Shown here: piece after piece, positions 7,801 to 15,060 of the stretch
How positions within the stretch are numbered: position 1 is the stretch's first letter
Layout of the letters: every line of letters begins with the position of its first letter
Assembly: GCA_964403775.1 (NCBI GenBank)
Contig: CAYOHL010000017.1
Coordinates: 1-16,207 of the forward strand
Direction: 5' to 3'
From: CG1-02-33-12 sp964403775
Lineage (GTDB): Archaea > Nanobdellota > Nanobdellia > Woesearchaeales > CG1-02-33-12
DNA length: 16,207 bases
Made by a program: the position numbers and the translations under genes
Notes under the pieces: generated by a model
Seen by the model: only the letters and a program-made list of their open reading frames with translations
What the model was told of the DNA's origin: nothing
Database searches by the model: none

Positions 7801-8778
7801 TTATCCAAAGTCTATTTCTGAGTTATCGCCAACATTGATTTTCCTGAAAGTATCTTTAATCAAAGCACTGCCCCCCACAAGTGATTTGTTCAGAGCGGCA
7901 TTTTCAATAACAGCATTCTCGCCAACAATAGAGTCCTTTACAATGGAGTTTTTTATTAAACATCCGGATGCTATTGATGCATAAGGGCCTATGATTGAGT
8001 TTTCAATTTTAACATCATCCTCAATGTAAACCGGGCTTATAATGACAGAGTCCTTTGCCTTTATTTCCCTGCTGAAGCCATTGCTTAGCAGGTGCCTGTT
8101 TGTGCTTAGGAGTGTTTCAGGATTTCCGCAGTCAAGCCATTTATCAACCTCTAAGGCATTTAATTTTGCGCCATTCCTAATCATCAGGCCAAGGGCATCA
8201 GCAAGCCTGAATTCGCCTTTTGATTTAAGGTTGCATTTGATTATCTCATCAAGGCAGTGGAACATCAAAGGGCTGTTCTTGATATAATAAAGACCTATAA
8301 TAGCAAGGTTGGATATTGGCTCATCCGGCTTTTCCACTATTTTTTCAATATGGTCATTCTTCAAAACAACAACACCAAAACGCCTTGGATCATCAACCTC
8401 CTGGACCCAGACAGCGCCATCTGATTCAATTGCCTTTATGTTTAACAGGTCTGTCTCAAAGATAGTGTCAACAAACACAATAAGGACATCCTCTTTAACG
8501 TAATTCTTTGCAAGGTTTATTGCATAGCCATCCCCCAACAGCTTATCTTGTTTTATGTATTTTGCCTTATAGCTGTAGTTTGAGCTTACATATTCTTTTA
8601 TCTTTTCCTGCATGTCCCCTGTTATGAATATGATTTCCTCTATATCCAATGGCTTTAGCTTGTCAATTATATGGCCCAAAATAGATTTTCCGGCAACCTT
8701 CAGCAAAGGCTTTGGCTTTGAAAATGTGTGTGGCCTTAATCTTGCTCCCTTGCCAGCTAATGGAATAATAACTTTCAT
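7801..8778 (-). CDS. Sugar-1-phosphate nucleotidyltransferase with C-terminal left-handed beta-helix (UTP-glucose-1-P uridylyltransferase-like)
   Basis: This 325-aa protein joins sugar-1-phosphate to a nucleotide. The signature GKGARLRP lies at residues 9-16 with KPKP at 21-24. D104 in FVDTIF stands where the metal-binding Asp is expected, though the usual preceding Gly is Val. VEKP follows at 148-151, GLYYIK at about 162-167 and KWLDCGNPETLL at 213-224. From about 240 onward, hexapeptide-like repeats (IISPVYIEDDV, SIIGPYASI, VKDSIVGENAVI) form a left-handed beta-helix of the long RmlA/GlmU class. With UDP-glucose dehydrogenase just upstream, UDP-glucose formation is the natural role; dTDP-glucose is the alternative. 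A strong GGTGAT site (8782-8787) precedes the start. The C-terminus is short and shows no acetyltransferase active site. Confidence 0.85.
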   Translation of the reverse strand: MKVIIPLAGKGARLRPHTFSKPKPLLKVAGKSILGHIIDKLKPLDIEEIIFITGDMQEKIKEYVSSNYSYKAKYIKQDKLLGDGYAINLAKNYVKEDVLIVFVDTIFETDLLNIKAIESDGAVWVQEVDDPRRFGVVVLKNDHIEKIVEKPDEPISNLAIIGLYYIKNSPLMFHCLDEIIKCNLKSKGEFRLADALGLMIRNGAKLNALEVDKWLDCGNPETLLSTNRHLLSNGFSREIKAKDSVIISPVYIEDDVKIENSIIGPYASIASGCLIKNSIVKDSIVGENAVIENAALNKSLVGGSALIKDTFRKINVGDNSEIDFG

Positions 8779-8810
8779 GCAATCACCTTTTATTGATTTA
8801 TTATGGTATT

Positions 8811-8818
8811 ATTTAAAT
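8811..8818 (-). promoter_or_regulatory. Possible internal TATA box upstream of the nucleotidyltransferase
   Basis: ATTTAAAT sits 33-40 nt upstream of the ATG at 8778, in the 49-nt gap after the dehydrogenase gene. A start of transcription near 8788 would leave a leader of about 10 nt containing the GGTGAT ribosome site. Read-through from the upstream genes is equally possible. Confidence 0.35.
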
Positions 8819-8827
8819 CTTGTTAAT

Positions 8828-10135
8828 CTACCAGCAAATTCCCTCATAGTTTTTTGGCCTGTCGCCATCAAAAAGATTTTTGCCGTCAATAACTAATTTT
8901 TCGCCGTAGTCAACTTTCTTGAATTCTGGCCATTCAGTAAGTATCAAAACAATTTCTGAATTGTTTACAGCATCCTGCGCAGTCTCCTCATACTTAAGGT
9001 GGGGGAAAAGATTTTTGACATGGCTCATTGCCATAGGGTCATAAATATGAAGCTCTGATTCCTCAAGCAAAAGCTCTTTTATTATGCTTAATGCAGGGCT
9101 TTCCCTTATGTCATCAGTTCCTGCCTTGAAAGTTAATCCAAGGATTGCGATTTTTCTTTGCTTTAGCGGGCCAGTGTTTTCCAGCAGCTCAAGAAGCCTT
9201 AACGGCTGGTCGTGGTTGACATCAAGAACTGTCCTTAACAATTTTGTGTTATAGCCCACTTCTGTGGCCTTGAAAACTAAAGCAGAAACGTCCTTTGGAA
9301 AGCAAGATCCCCCGAAGCCAATTCCTGACCTTAAAAAATGAGGGGATATTCTGTAGTCAAGTCCCATTCCCTTTGCAATGATATTTGTGTTTATGCCCAG
9401 CCTTTTGCATACATTTCCAACTTCATTGATGAATGAAAGCTTTGTCGCCAAAAAAGAGTTTGATGCATATTTTATCATTTCTGCTTCCTTGAATGTTGCC
9501 TCTAAAACAGGGCATTTAAAATTCCCGTATATTTTTCTTGCTGACTTCAATGATTTTGGGTCGGTTGAGCCAAGGACTATCCTGTCAGGATTGAAAAAAT
9601 CATCCAAGGCAGATCCCTCCCTTAAAAACTCGGGATTCATCACAGCCCCAAAATGGATTCCGTATTTTTTTCCTGAGTATTTCTCAACTGCCTTTATAAC
9701 CTTGTCCTCTGTGGTTCCCGGCAGAACAGTGCTTTTGACAATAATGAGATGTCCTTGTTGCTTTTCTTTTAATGCAAGCCCAATCTCTTTTGAAACGTCA
9801 TCCAGCTGCTTGAAGTAAGTGTCGCCTTTTTTTCTTGAAGGCGTTCCAACGCATATAAATGTTATAGAAGTGTCATTTACTGTCTTCTTAAGTTCAGTTG
9901 TTGCCCTGAGATTGTTTGGCACAACCTTTTCAAGAAGTTCCTTAAGCCCTTTTTCATAAATAGGCGGCTCCTTCCTGTTTATCTTATCGACCTTCTCTTT
10001 GTCAATATCAACGCATACTACCTTATTTCCGAGGCTTGCCAGGCCCGCCCCTGTTATAAGGCCGACATATCCTATGCCTATTATGGAAATTCTGAATCTT
10101 TTGTTTTGTTTTTTGATTAATTTTTTTATGCCCAT
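8828..10135 (-). CDS. ugd: UDP-glucose 6-dehydrogenase
   Basis: This 435-aa enzyme oxidises UDP-glucose to UDP-glucuronate in two NAD-dependent steps, feeding both the epimerase at 163 and the decarboxylase at 6492. The NAD-binding GIGYVG lies at residues 20-25, then VDIDKEKV. FICVGTP and KSTVLPGTT follow, then NPEFLREGSA and the FLATKLSFINEV helix. The catalytic cysteine, about C278, is in GIGFGGSCFPKD. The C-terminal domain has GLTFKAGTDDIRES and ends at the usual YEGI position. All active-site motifs are intact. A GDP-mannose dehydrogenase is a less likely reading given the UDP-sugar neighbours. A lysine-rich 14-residue N-terminal extension precedes the Rossmann fold. GGGAG (10140-10144) gives the ribosome site, and the gene follows the upstream gene by 19 nt. 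Confidence 0.93.
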   Translation of the reverse strand: MGIKKLIKKQNKRFRISIIGIGYVGLITGAGLASLGNKVVCVDIDKEKVDKINRKEPPIYEKGLKELLEKVVPNNLRATTELKKTVNDTSITFICVGTPSRKKGDTYFKQLDDVSKEIGLALKEKQQGHLIIVKSTVLPGTTEDKVIKAVEKYSGKKYGIHFGAVMNPEFLREGSALDDFFNPDRIVLGSTDPKSLKSARKIYGNFKCPVLEATFKEAEMIKYASNSFLATKLSFINEVGNVCKRLGINTNIIAKGMGLDYRISPHFLRSGIGFGGSCFPKDVSALVFKATEVGYNTKLLRTVLDVNHDQPLRLLELLENTGPLKQRKIAILGLTFKAGTDDIRESPALSIIKELLLEESELHIYDPMAMSHVKNLFPHLKYEETAQDAVNNSEIVLILTEWPEFKKVDYGEKLVIDGKNLFDGDRPKNYEGICW

Positions 10136-10154
10136 TGTCTCCCTTTTTTAATAT

Positions 10155-11057
10155 TCATTTCTCTAGTTTTTCAAGCAGGTAATCATAATTCCTTAATGAA
10201 GAATCTATTGCAGCCCTGAGCTGGGGCCTTAATTTGTTGAATTCAGATTTTAAATAGTCATCTAAATAATCCTTTTTAAATTCCAGGGGCTTTATGCTGT
10301 TAAATTCTCTTTCATTTTCTTTGATGAAGTTGAATGAATCTATTATCTCACGCTTTTTCATGTCAAGATATATAATGTGTGCAAGGTTAAAAGAGCTTAT
10401 TTCAAGCATGTCCATAAGCATGTATGGCTCGCAAATCTTAATCCTACAGTTAAGGTCAAGAAAATGCCTCTTTACACTACCAGCTAGTTTAAGGTTTCTT
10501 TTCCTAGTTCCTAAAAATTCTATCTCAAAATTGTCTTTAATTGCCTTGTACAAAGGTCTTTTTTTCAGTGCCTCTTCATATAATTCCCTCTTGACAGCAT
10601 AATCAAGGCCAATGTCATTTATTGGATTTATGTTTCCTGCTGGAAGAAGCTGGATTTGTCCAGAGCCAATCTCATTTAACGGGCTTTTCTCGCCGACCCA
10701 CATTAGATATTCCTTACCATGTCTTGAGAGTGTTATTCCAGAGCAGCCAAACCATTTTGCGCAGTCCTTTTCATTATCAATATTTTTTCTTGTTGCAACA
10801 TGGCAGAAATATGTTGTGTGCCGAAGGTCTAATGAAAGCGTTCCATTATCAAAAGAATAAGCTGATAGTCTAACTCCTGGCCCGTCAAACAAGCTTGGGT
10901 CATCTCTTGCCTTTTCTCCCATTTCATTTATTTTGGCCATGCTTTCCTGGCTGTAGCCATCATAGGCATTAGGATTATAATTTACATTCACATCTTTTAT
11001 CTTCTCAGCAAGAATTTTGTAATTGCCTTTTTCATTAACTTTCTTATTAAACTCCAT
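10155..11057 (-). CDS. NUDIX-fold-like protein with degenerate box, unknown function
   Basis: A 300-aa soluble protein I can only place tentatively. Around residues 106-165, the run SGITLSRHGKEYLMWVGEK, then LLPAGNINP, then AVKRELYEEAL resembles a NUDIX hydrolase core with its helix: R157-E158 and E161-E162 are in REx2EE register. The usual Gly-x5-Glu part of the box is not in register, so pyrophosphohydrolase activity is doubtful. The first 90 residues and a C-terminal helical tail (about 220-300) match nothing I recognise. It heads the operon with UDP-glucose dehydrogenase, so a nucleotide-sugar link is plausible. The ATG lies about 24-32 nt after a TATA box with no ribosome site, which suggests a leaderless message. 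Confidence 0.6.
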   Translation of the reverse strand: MEFNKKVNEKGNYKILAEKIKDVNVNYNPNAYDGYSQESMAKINEMGEKARDDPSLFDGPGVRLSAYSFDNGTLSLDLRHTTYFCHVATRKNIDNEKDCAKWFGCSGITLSRHGKEYLMWVGEKSPLNEIGSGQIQLLPAGNINPINDIGLDYAVKRELYEEALKKRPLYKAIKDNFEIEFLGTRKRNLKLAGSVKRHFLDLNCRIKICEPYMLMDMLEISSFNLAHIIYLDMKKREIIDSFNFIKENEREFNSIKPLEFKKDYLDDYLKSEFNKLRPQLRAAIDSSLRNYDYLLEKLEK

Positions 11058-11080
11058 TTCTTAATAAAATATAGGGATTC

Positions 11081-11089
11081 TTTAAATAT
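11081..11089 (-). promoter_or_regulatory. TATA box of the sugar-nucleotide operon
   Basis: ATATTTAAA on the - strand lies about 24-32 nt upstream of the ATG at 11057, so transcription should begin at or within a few nt of the start codon. It shares the 91-nt intergenic region 11058-11148 with the divergent regulator-like gene. Confidence 0.55.
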
Positions 11090-11118
11090 CTTACCTTTAT
11101 CCTACTTTATGCGATAAG

Positions 11119-11127
11119 TTTATATAT
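11119..11127 (+). promoter_or_regulatory. TATA box of the RHH-nucleotidyltransferase gene
   Basis: TTTATATAT lies 22-30 nt upstream of the ATG at 11149, the spacing expected for a leaderless archaeal transcript. This decides the start: the in-frame TTG at 11131 would fall upstream of the predicted transcription start. Confidence 0.6.
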
Positions 11128-11148
11128 CTGTTGTGTTTTTGTAATGGT

Positions 11149-11952
11149 ATGAAGCAGAAAATTTCCATAACAATCAATAAAGAGATACTGAAAAGGATAG
11201 ATTCTGTTGTTGACAATGTCATTATAAGGAACAGGTCTCAAGCTATAGAGCATCTTGTGAATAATGCCCTCGGAGAGAACAGGGCAGCTGTTATTTTATC
11301 AGGCGGGGATGAGAAAAGCATGAAAATATCTGAAAATGAGTATAGGATAACAGCAAGGATAGGCAAAAGCACTCTTGTTGAAAAAGCAGTTAAAAAGCTC
11401 AGGCAGAACAGCTTTAAGAATATTTTTATCATTGCAAGGTCAAATATACTTACAAAAGTGTTTGAGATATTGAAAGACGGCTCATCATACGGGGTTAAGG
11501 TAAGTTACGTTGAGGAAAAGAAATCAAATGGCAGTGCAGAATCATTAAGGCTTTTGAATGGAAAACTAAATTTTTCCTTTCTTGTTGTTTTCGGAGATAT
11601 TATCTTTGACAAGATAAATATTGAGGAGCTGTGGAACCAGCATGTAAGGCAGAATGCAATTGCCACCTTGATGCTTACTACTTCCCCAAAGCCATCAAGC
11701 AAGGGCATAGTGAAGATGGAAGGGACAAAGATACTGAAGTTTGAGCAGAAGCCAGAGCACTCAGATATTTATATTGGCTTTTCATCAATGTTTGCTGCAG
11801 AGCCAGAGATTTTAAGTTACAGAGGCCAAAGCCTTGAGTATGATGTCTTCCCAAAATTAGCTGAGAAAGGCCTCTTGGAAGGCCATCTAAGCTCTGAAAA
11901 AGAGGTTCATATACATACAAAGGAAGACTCAAGAAGTACTGCTGACAATTAG
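11149..11952 (+). CDS. Ribbon-helix-helix DNA-binding domain fused to a degenerate nucleotidyltransferase domain; putative sugar-nucleotide-responsive regulator
   Basis: A 267-aa protein. Residues 1 to about 44 are a CopG/Arc-like ribbon-helix-helix: strand KISITI, helix KEILKRIDSV, turn IRNRS, helix QAIEHLVNNAL. Residues 46-267 follow the RmlA/GlmU-N nucleotidyltransferase plan: AAVILSGG (46-53), IGKSTLVEKAVKKL (71-84), VVFGD with D150 in the metal position, FEQKP (198-202), YIGFSSMFAAEPEIL (208-222) and EYDVFPKLAEKG (230-241). The loop that should read GTRLxP with a downstream PK is replaced by DEKSM and ISENEY, so the pyrophosphorylase reaction is probably lost while nucleotide-sugar binding could remain. 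There is no C-terminal beta-helix. It is divergent from the UDP-sugar operon. DNA binding and sensing are inferred, with NadR a precedent for such a fusion principle. Confidence 0.78.
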   Translation: MKQKISITINKEILKRIDSVVDNVIIRNRSQAIEHLVNNALGENRAAVILSGGDEKSMKISENEYRITARIGKSTLVEKAVKKLRQNSFKNIFIIARSNILTKVFEILKDGSSYGVKVSYVEEKKSNGSAESLRLLNGKLNFSFLVVFGDIIFDKINIEELWNQHVRQNAIATLMLTTSPKPSSKGIVKMEGTKILKFEQKPEHSDIYIGFSSMFAAEPEILSYRGQSLEYDVFPKLAEKGLLEGHLSSEKEVHIHTKEDSRSTADN

Positions 11953-11994
11953 ATTAGACTCAGGCATTAAGGCATTTGCTTAAAAACCCAAATA

Positions 11995-12013
11995 TTTATA
12001 AATAAGCGCTTAT
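11995..12013 (+). promoter_or_regulatory. 5S rRNA promoter with overlapping palindrome
   Basis: TTTATAAATAA at 11995-12005, with an A-rich stretch just upstream, is a strong archaeal TATA box about 26 nt before the 5S gene start. The exact 12-bp palindrome ATAAGCGCTTAT at 12002-12013 overlaps its 3' half and lies in the gap before the transcription start. Confidence 0.65.
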
Positions 12014-12021
12014 CCCTGTTG

Positions 12022-12141
12022 TGTGTGGACGGCCATAGTGGCTTGGTAATACCCGATCCCATCTCGAACTCGGAAGTCAAGCAGGCCTACGTTCTGGGCT
12101 GTACTGTTCTTATGAATGGGAAACTCAGGAAGCTGTCCCAC
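12022..12141 (+). rRNA. rrf: 5S ribosomal RNA (stand-alone)
   Basis: The conserved GGCCATAGTGGC (12031-12042), CCCGATCCCATCTCGAAC (12052-12069) and CGGAAGTCAAGC (12071-12082) blocks are those of a 5S rRNA. The closing stem pairs GGACGGC (12027-12033) with GCTGTCC (12132-12138), including one G-U pair. Total length is about 120 nt; the ends are set to within a few bases by the stem and by the TATA box at 11995. No 16S, 23S or tRNA gene is next to it, so it is transcribed alone. A T-rich stretch after 12141 probably ends the transcript. It would be assembled into the large ribosomal subunit. Confidence 0.93.
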
Positions 12142-12236
12142 TTATATTTCTATTATGATTTTTCATTATTTAGTGTGATTATGCCCTAAACCAAAATCTA
12201 TTTTTAGTTGGGCAAAGGCCGAACAAAAACAACAGA

Positions 12237-12244
12237 TTTATATA
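12237..12244 (+). promoter_or_regulatory. TATA box of the serpin gene
   Basis: TTTATATA lies 30-37 nt upstream of the ATG at 12274, predicting a leader of fewer than about 10 nt. It excludes the in-frame TTG at 12208, which would be upstream of transcription. Confidence 0.55.
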
Positions 12245-12273
12245 CTAAAAAATTTAAAATAATAATAAGCAAC

Positions 12274-13872
12274 ATGGTTAAAAAGTTTTTTAAGCCGAAT
12301 TTAATGAAGATACTTCTAACTATTCTGCTTTTTGTTTTAACAGGCTTCATGGTTATTAGGTTAATGTTTCCGGGCCTTCCAAATAAGTTTGTACTAATAG
12401 CAAAGATATTAGGATTTCCTTTGCTTTTCTCTATGGGCATGAGATTATCTATTTTTTTTGTTTTGATATTAGTGATAGAAATTCTTTGGCTGTACATTGT
12501 TTCCTGTGTTTTGATGAAAATTATTATATTCATTAAAAATAAACTAACTGCAATAAGATGGGGTGCGAAGAAATTTATTGTTTTAGGCATTATAATGATT
12601 GTTGGATTCATAATTTATGGTTTATTTAACCTTGGATTTGGGGATATTTTTATTCCAAAAGCTGATGATAGCGGGGCAACAATAGAAGGAGTTAAAGATG
12701 TAGTTAAAGCAAATAATCAGTTCTCTATTGACCTTTATTCTGAAATAAGCAAAGATTCTAATGATAATATATTTTTTTCTCCATGGAGCATTTCAACTGC
12801 TGTAGCAATGGCGTATGAGGGTGCTCGAGGGGATACAGCCAATGAAATACAAAGTGTTTTTCACTTTCCAGAAGATGATAATGTGAGAAGAGCTTCTTTT
12901 GCAAAAATGTTGAACACAATAAACAAAGCTGGTGGCAAATATAAACTCCACACAGCAAACGCAATATGGCTACAGGAAGATTATCCTTTTTTAGAAGAAT
13001 ATAAAGATACAATAAGCACATATTATTTAGGTGAGGTTAAAAATATTGATTTTGTGAACAACCCTAGTCAATCAAGTTCTCAAATAAACAGTTGGGTTTT
13101 AGGACATACAAACAACAAGATAAAAGATATTGTTTCTCCGGATATGTTTAATGATTTAACTCGTGCTGTGCTTACCAATGCTATATATTTCAAGGGGAAA
13201 TGGGAACACCAGTTTGATAGAGATGATACAAAACCAGGGGATTTCACTCTTGAATCTGGTGAAAAGATAAAAGTTGAAATGATGAGTCTTACAGATACAG
13301 ATTTAGAATTTAATTATGCTGAATCTGATGGGGTGCAGATACTTGAAATGCAATACCAAGGTGACAAAATATCAATGCTGGTCCTTTTGCCAAGAGTGGG
13401 TATAGATCCTTATATGACTAATGTAAAATTTGAAAGGGAAAGAATTGAACCTAAATTAAGTAATTTGAGTCATTTAGAATCAATACTAAGTGAGGAAAAA
13501 CTTCAGGAATGGAGGAGCAAACTCAAGCCTCAATCAGTTTACATATACATGCCTAAATATAAGTTTGAAACTTTCTACTCATTAAATGATTACCTAAAAA
13601 GTATGGGGATGAGTTTAGCATTTGGTAATGCAGATTTCTCAGGGATGGATGGAACAAAAATGCTTTACATAGATAAAATATTGCACAAAGCTTACATTGA
13701 TGTCTATGAAGAGGGTACAGAAGCAGCTGCGTCAACAGCAATAGTTATGACCATGGGAATTAAGATGCCAGATTATATATTTAAAGCAGACCATCCATTT
13801 ATCTTTATAATTCAAGAAAGAGAAACAGGAAATATACTGTTTATTGGAAGAGTTAATGACCCTAGTGAATAG
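12274..13872 (+). CDS. Membrane-anchored serpin (serine or cysteine protease inhibitor)
   Basis: A 532-aa protein. Membrane segments lie at about 11-31, 58-87 and 100-120, with a weaker hydrophobic stretch at 40-54. The basic loop KNKLTAIRWGAKK between the last two should be cytoplasmic, which puts the C-terminal domain outside the cell. Residues about 140-532 are a complete serpin: NIFFSPWSISTAVAMAYEGARGDTANEI, then TNAIYFKGKWEHQF, then the MEVQYQGD-like EMQYQGDKISMLVLLP. The reactive-loop hinge EEGTEAAASTAIV (479-491) has the small residues needed for loop insertion, so it should be inhibitory. The serpin signature FKADHPFI follows. The P1 residue cannot be fixed, but falls near M-G-I-K. 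Serpins trap serine or papain-like proteases. In my hand count the serpin part uses GGC for 1 of 22 glycines, against 4 of 10 in the anchor, which suggests a horizontally acquired domain. Confidence 0.9.
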   Translation: MVKKFFKPNLMKILLTILLFVLTGFMVIRLMFPGLPNKFVLIAKILGFPLLFSMGMRLSIFFVLILVIEILWLYIVSCVLMKIIIFIKNKLTAIRWGAKKFIVLGIIMIVGFIIYGLFNLGFGDIFIPKADDSGATIEGVKDVVKANNQFSIDLYSEISKDSNDNIFFSPWSISTAVAMAYEGARGDTANEIQSVFHFPEDDNVRRASFAKMLNTINKAGGKYKLHTANAIWLQEDYPFLEEYKDTISTYYLGEVKNIDFVNNPSQSSSQINSWVLGHTNNKIKDIVSPDMFNDLTRAVLTNAIYFKGKWEHQFDRDDTKPGDFTLESGEKIKVEMMSLTDTDLEFNYAESDGVQILEMQYQGDKISMLVLLPRVGIDPYMTNVKFERERIEPKLSNLSHLESILSEEKLQEWRSKLKPQSVYIYMPKYKFETFYSLNDYLKSMGMSLAFGNADFSGMDGTKMLYIDKILHKAYIDVYEEGTEAAASTAIVMTMGIKMPDYIFKADHPFIFIIQERETGNILFIGRVNDPSE

Positions 13873-13908
13873 ATTTAAGTCAAAAGGCTTTTGAAGAATA
13901 AGATTAAT

Positions 13909-15033
13909 TTAGAGTTCAATTGTTATTTTGCTTTCTTTTTCATCTATGCCTTTTATGATTTTGTGGCCTTTCAATTTTTCTTTTATCTCTTTCCAAGAAT
14001 ATTTCTCCCTGACCTTTTTAAGCTCAGCAAGGATTTCATCAACAAGCTTGTAATGAGAATAAATTAACTCTGCCTTCTCATTATTTGTTTTAATTGAAAG
14101 TTCCATCCTTTCAACCTGCTTTTTCTGCTCTTCAATTATCTTGTTCAGCTTTTCAAGCTCTTTTTTATATCTTGATTCAGACTCGTCAGTTTCTTCTTTT
14201 TTAACCTGCTTTGTGAAATAGCTGTCCAAGGCAGGATTATAGCTTTTGAACTGCTTTTTTTCAAAATCCTTGTAAAATGCGAGCTCAAAAGGAACAATAT
14301 CAACAAGCTCTTTTTTATCATAAACAGAGCAAGCATTTATTTTCTTGTTGCACAGGCTTTTAATTGCTTTAACTAAACTGTTTAGGGTATCCTCAGTTAT
14401 TTTCTTTGGGCTAATTTTCTTATCTACTTTTGCAAGTAAGCATGATTCCTCTGCATAAACACCTCCTAAGCCAAGATCAATTGCAAGGCATGTAACTATT
14501 GAGTCTTTTTCAGTGCCTTTCAAAAGCTCTTTTAGTTCTTTTTTCCCTAAATCAAAAAAATTTAGTTCATGCTTTGGAAAAACATATTTAATCCCTCCTC
14601 TTATTGTCCTGTTTTTCCATTTTTTTGTTTCCAATGCAGAAATTATTGTGTTATCTTCACTGCATAAAACAATATTTCCAGGGCTGAAAAGCTCAATAAA
14701 GAGCTTATGCTTATCTTTTTTCTCAAACAAAAGCTCAACAATCCTCTCGCTGTTAAGCTGTTTTATTGACCTTAGTCTTGACTGCTCTAAATTCTTTCTT
14801 AAGACCATGCACAAGCCAGACGGCTTTTCAGGGCTTTTCTCCTTGTAATCAGTAAAATAAATATAATCAGGAACAAAAATCCTTAATATTTTCTTGCCAG
14901 TGCCAGTTATATGGAACTGCAGCAAAAGCATTTTTTTATTGGGATGATATATTTTGTCAAGCTTTGCATCTAGCAAAACCCTTAATTCTTTTAAAACATA
15001 GCTTAACTCAAGGGCAGTAATATTCTTCTTCAT
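13909..15033 (-). CDS. NFACT-N protein (Rqc2/RqcH/Tae2-related) lacking the NFACT-R domain
   Basis: The 374-aa protein has an NFACT-N (FbpA-like) domain at residues 1 to about 175, with LCMVLRKNLEQSRL and E96-R97 at the DR-type motif position. A helical segment with GLGGVYAEE (about 187-195) follows, then a charged coiled coil (about 290-345). It ends after a short KITIEL strand, just where the NFACT-R (DUF814) RNA-binding domain should start; archaeal homologues are usually about 600-700 aa. Family members bind stalled 60S/50S subunits and can add C-terminal tails. Downstream is a 36-nt gap and the convergent serpin gene, with no NFACT-R in any frame there. So it is truncated, or NFACT-R is encoded elsewhere. 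A TATA box and palindrome directly upstream suggest its own, leaderless transcript. Confidence 0.82.
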   Translation of the reverse strand: MKKNITALELSYVLKELRVLLDAKLDKIYHPNKKMLLLQFHITGTGKKILRIFVPDYIYFTDYKEKSPEKPSGLCMVLRKNLEQSRLRSIKQLNSERIVELLFEKKDKHKLFIELFSPGNIVLCSEDNTIISALETKKWKNRTIRGGIKYVFPKHELNFFDLGKKELKELLKGTEKDSIVTCLAIDLGLGGVYAEESCLLAKVDKKISPKKITEDTLNSLVKAIKSLCNKKINACSVYDKKELVDIVPFELAFYKDFEKKQFKSYNPALDSYFTKQVKKEETDESESRYKKELEKLNKIIEEQKKQVERMELSIKTNNEKAELIYSHYKLVDEILAELKKVREKYSWKEIKEKLKGHKIIKGIDEKESKITIEL

Positions 15034-15040
15034 AAAAAAG

Positions 15041-15060
15041 AAATAAGCTTATTTATATTT
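15041..15060 (-). promoter_or_regulatory. Promoter of the NFACT gene with 14-bp palindrome
   Basis: On the - strand, AAATATAAAT (15051-15060) overlaps the stop codon of the upstream ATPase gene and lies about 18-27 nt before the ATG at 15033, consistent with a leaderless transcript. The exact palindrome AAATAAGCTTATTT occupies 15041-15054, between the TATA box and the start. Confidence 0.45.

Noticed and set aside
9378..9818. 146-aa + strand reading frame
   Set aside because: Antisense shadow of UDP-glucose dehydrogenase, whose motifs run through the region.
11131..11148. TTG start adding six residues (MCFCNG) to the RHH protein
   Set aside because: It lies only a few nt after the TATA box, upstream of the expected transcription start; ATG 11149 fits a leaderless message and begins the RHH strand.
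12208..12273. TTG start extending the serpin by 22 residues
   Set aside because: The serpin TATA box at 12237-12244 lies inside this extension.
12204..12611. 135-aa - strand reading frame
   Set aside because: Antisense to the serpin membrane anchor; its hydrophobicity mirrors AT-rich codons of the real gene.
13553..13741. Missing NFACT-R encoded antisense within the serpin gene
   Set aside because: The 62-aa frame there has no NFACT-R motifs and only mirrors the serpin.
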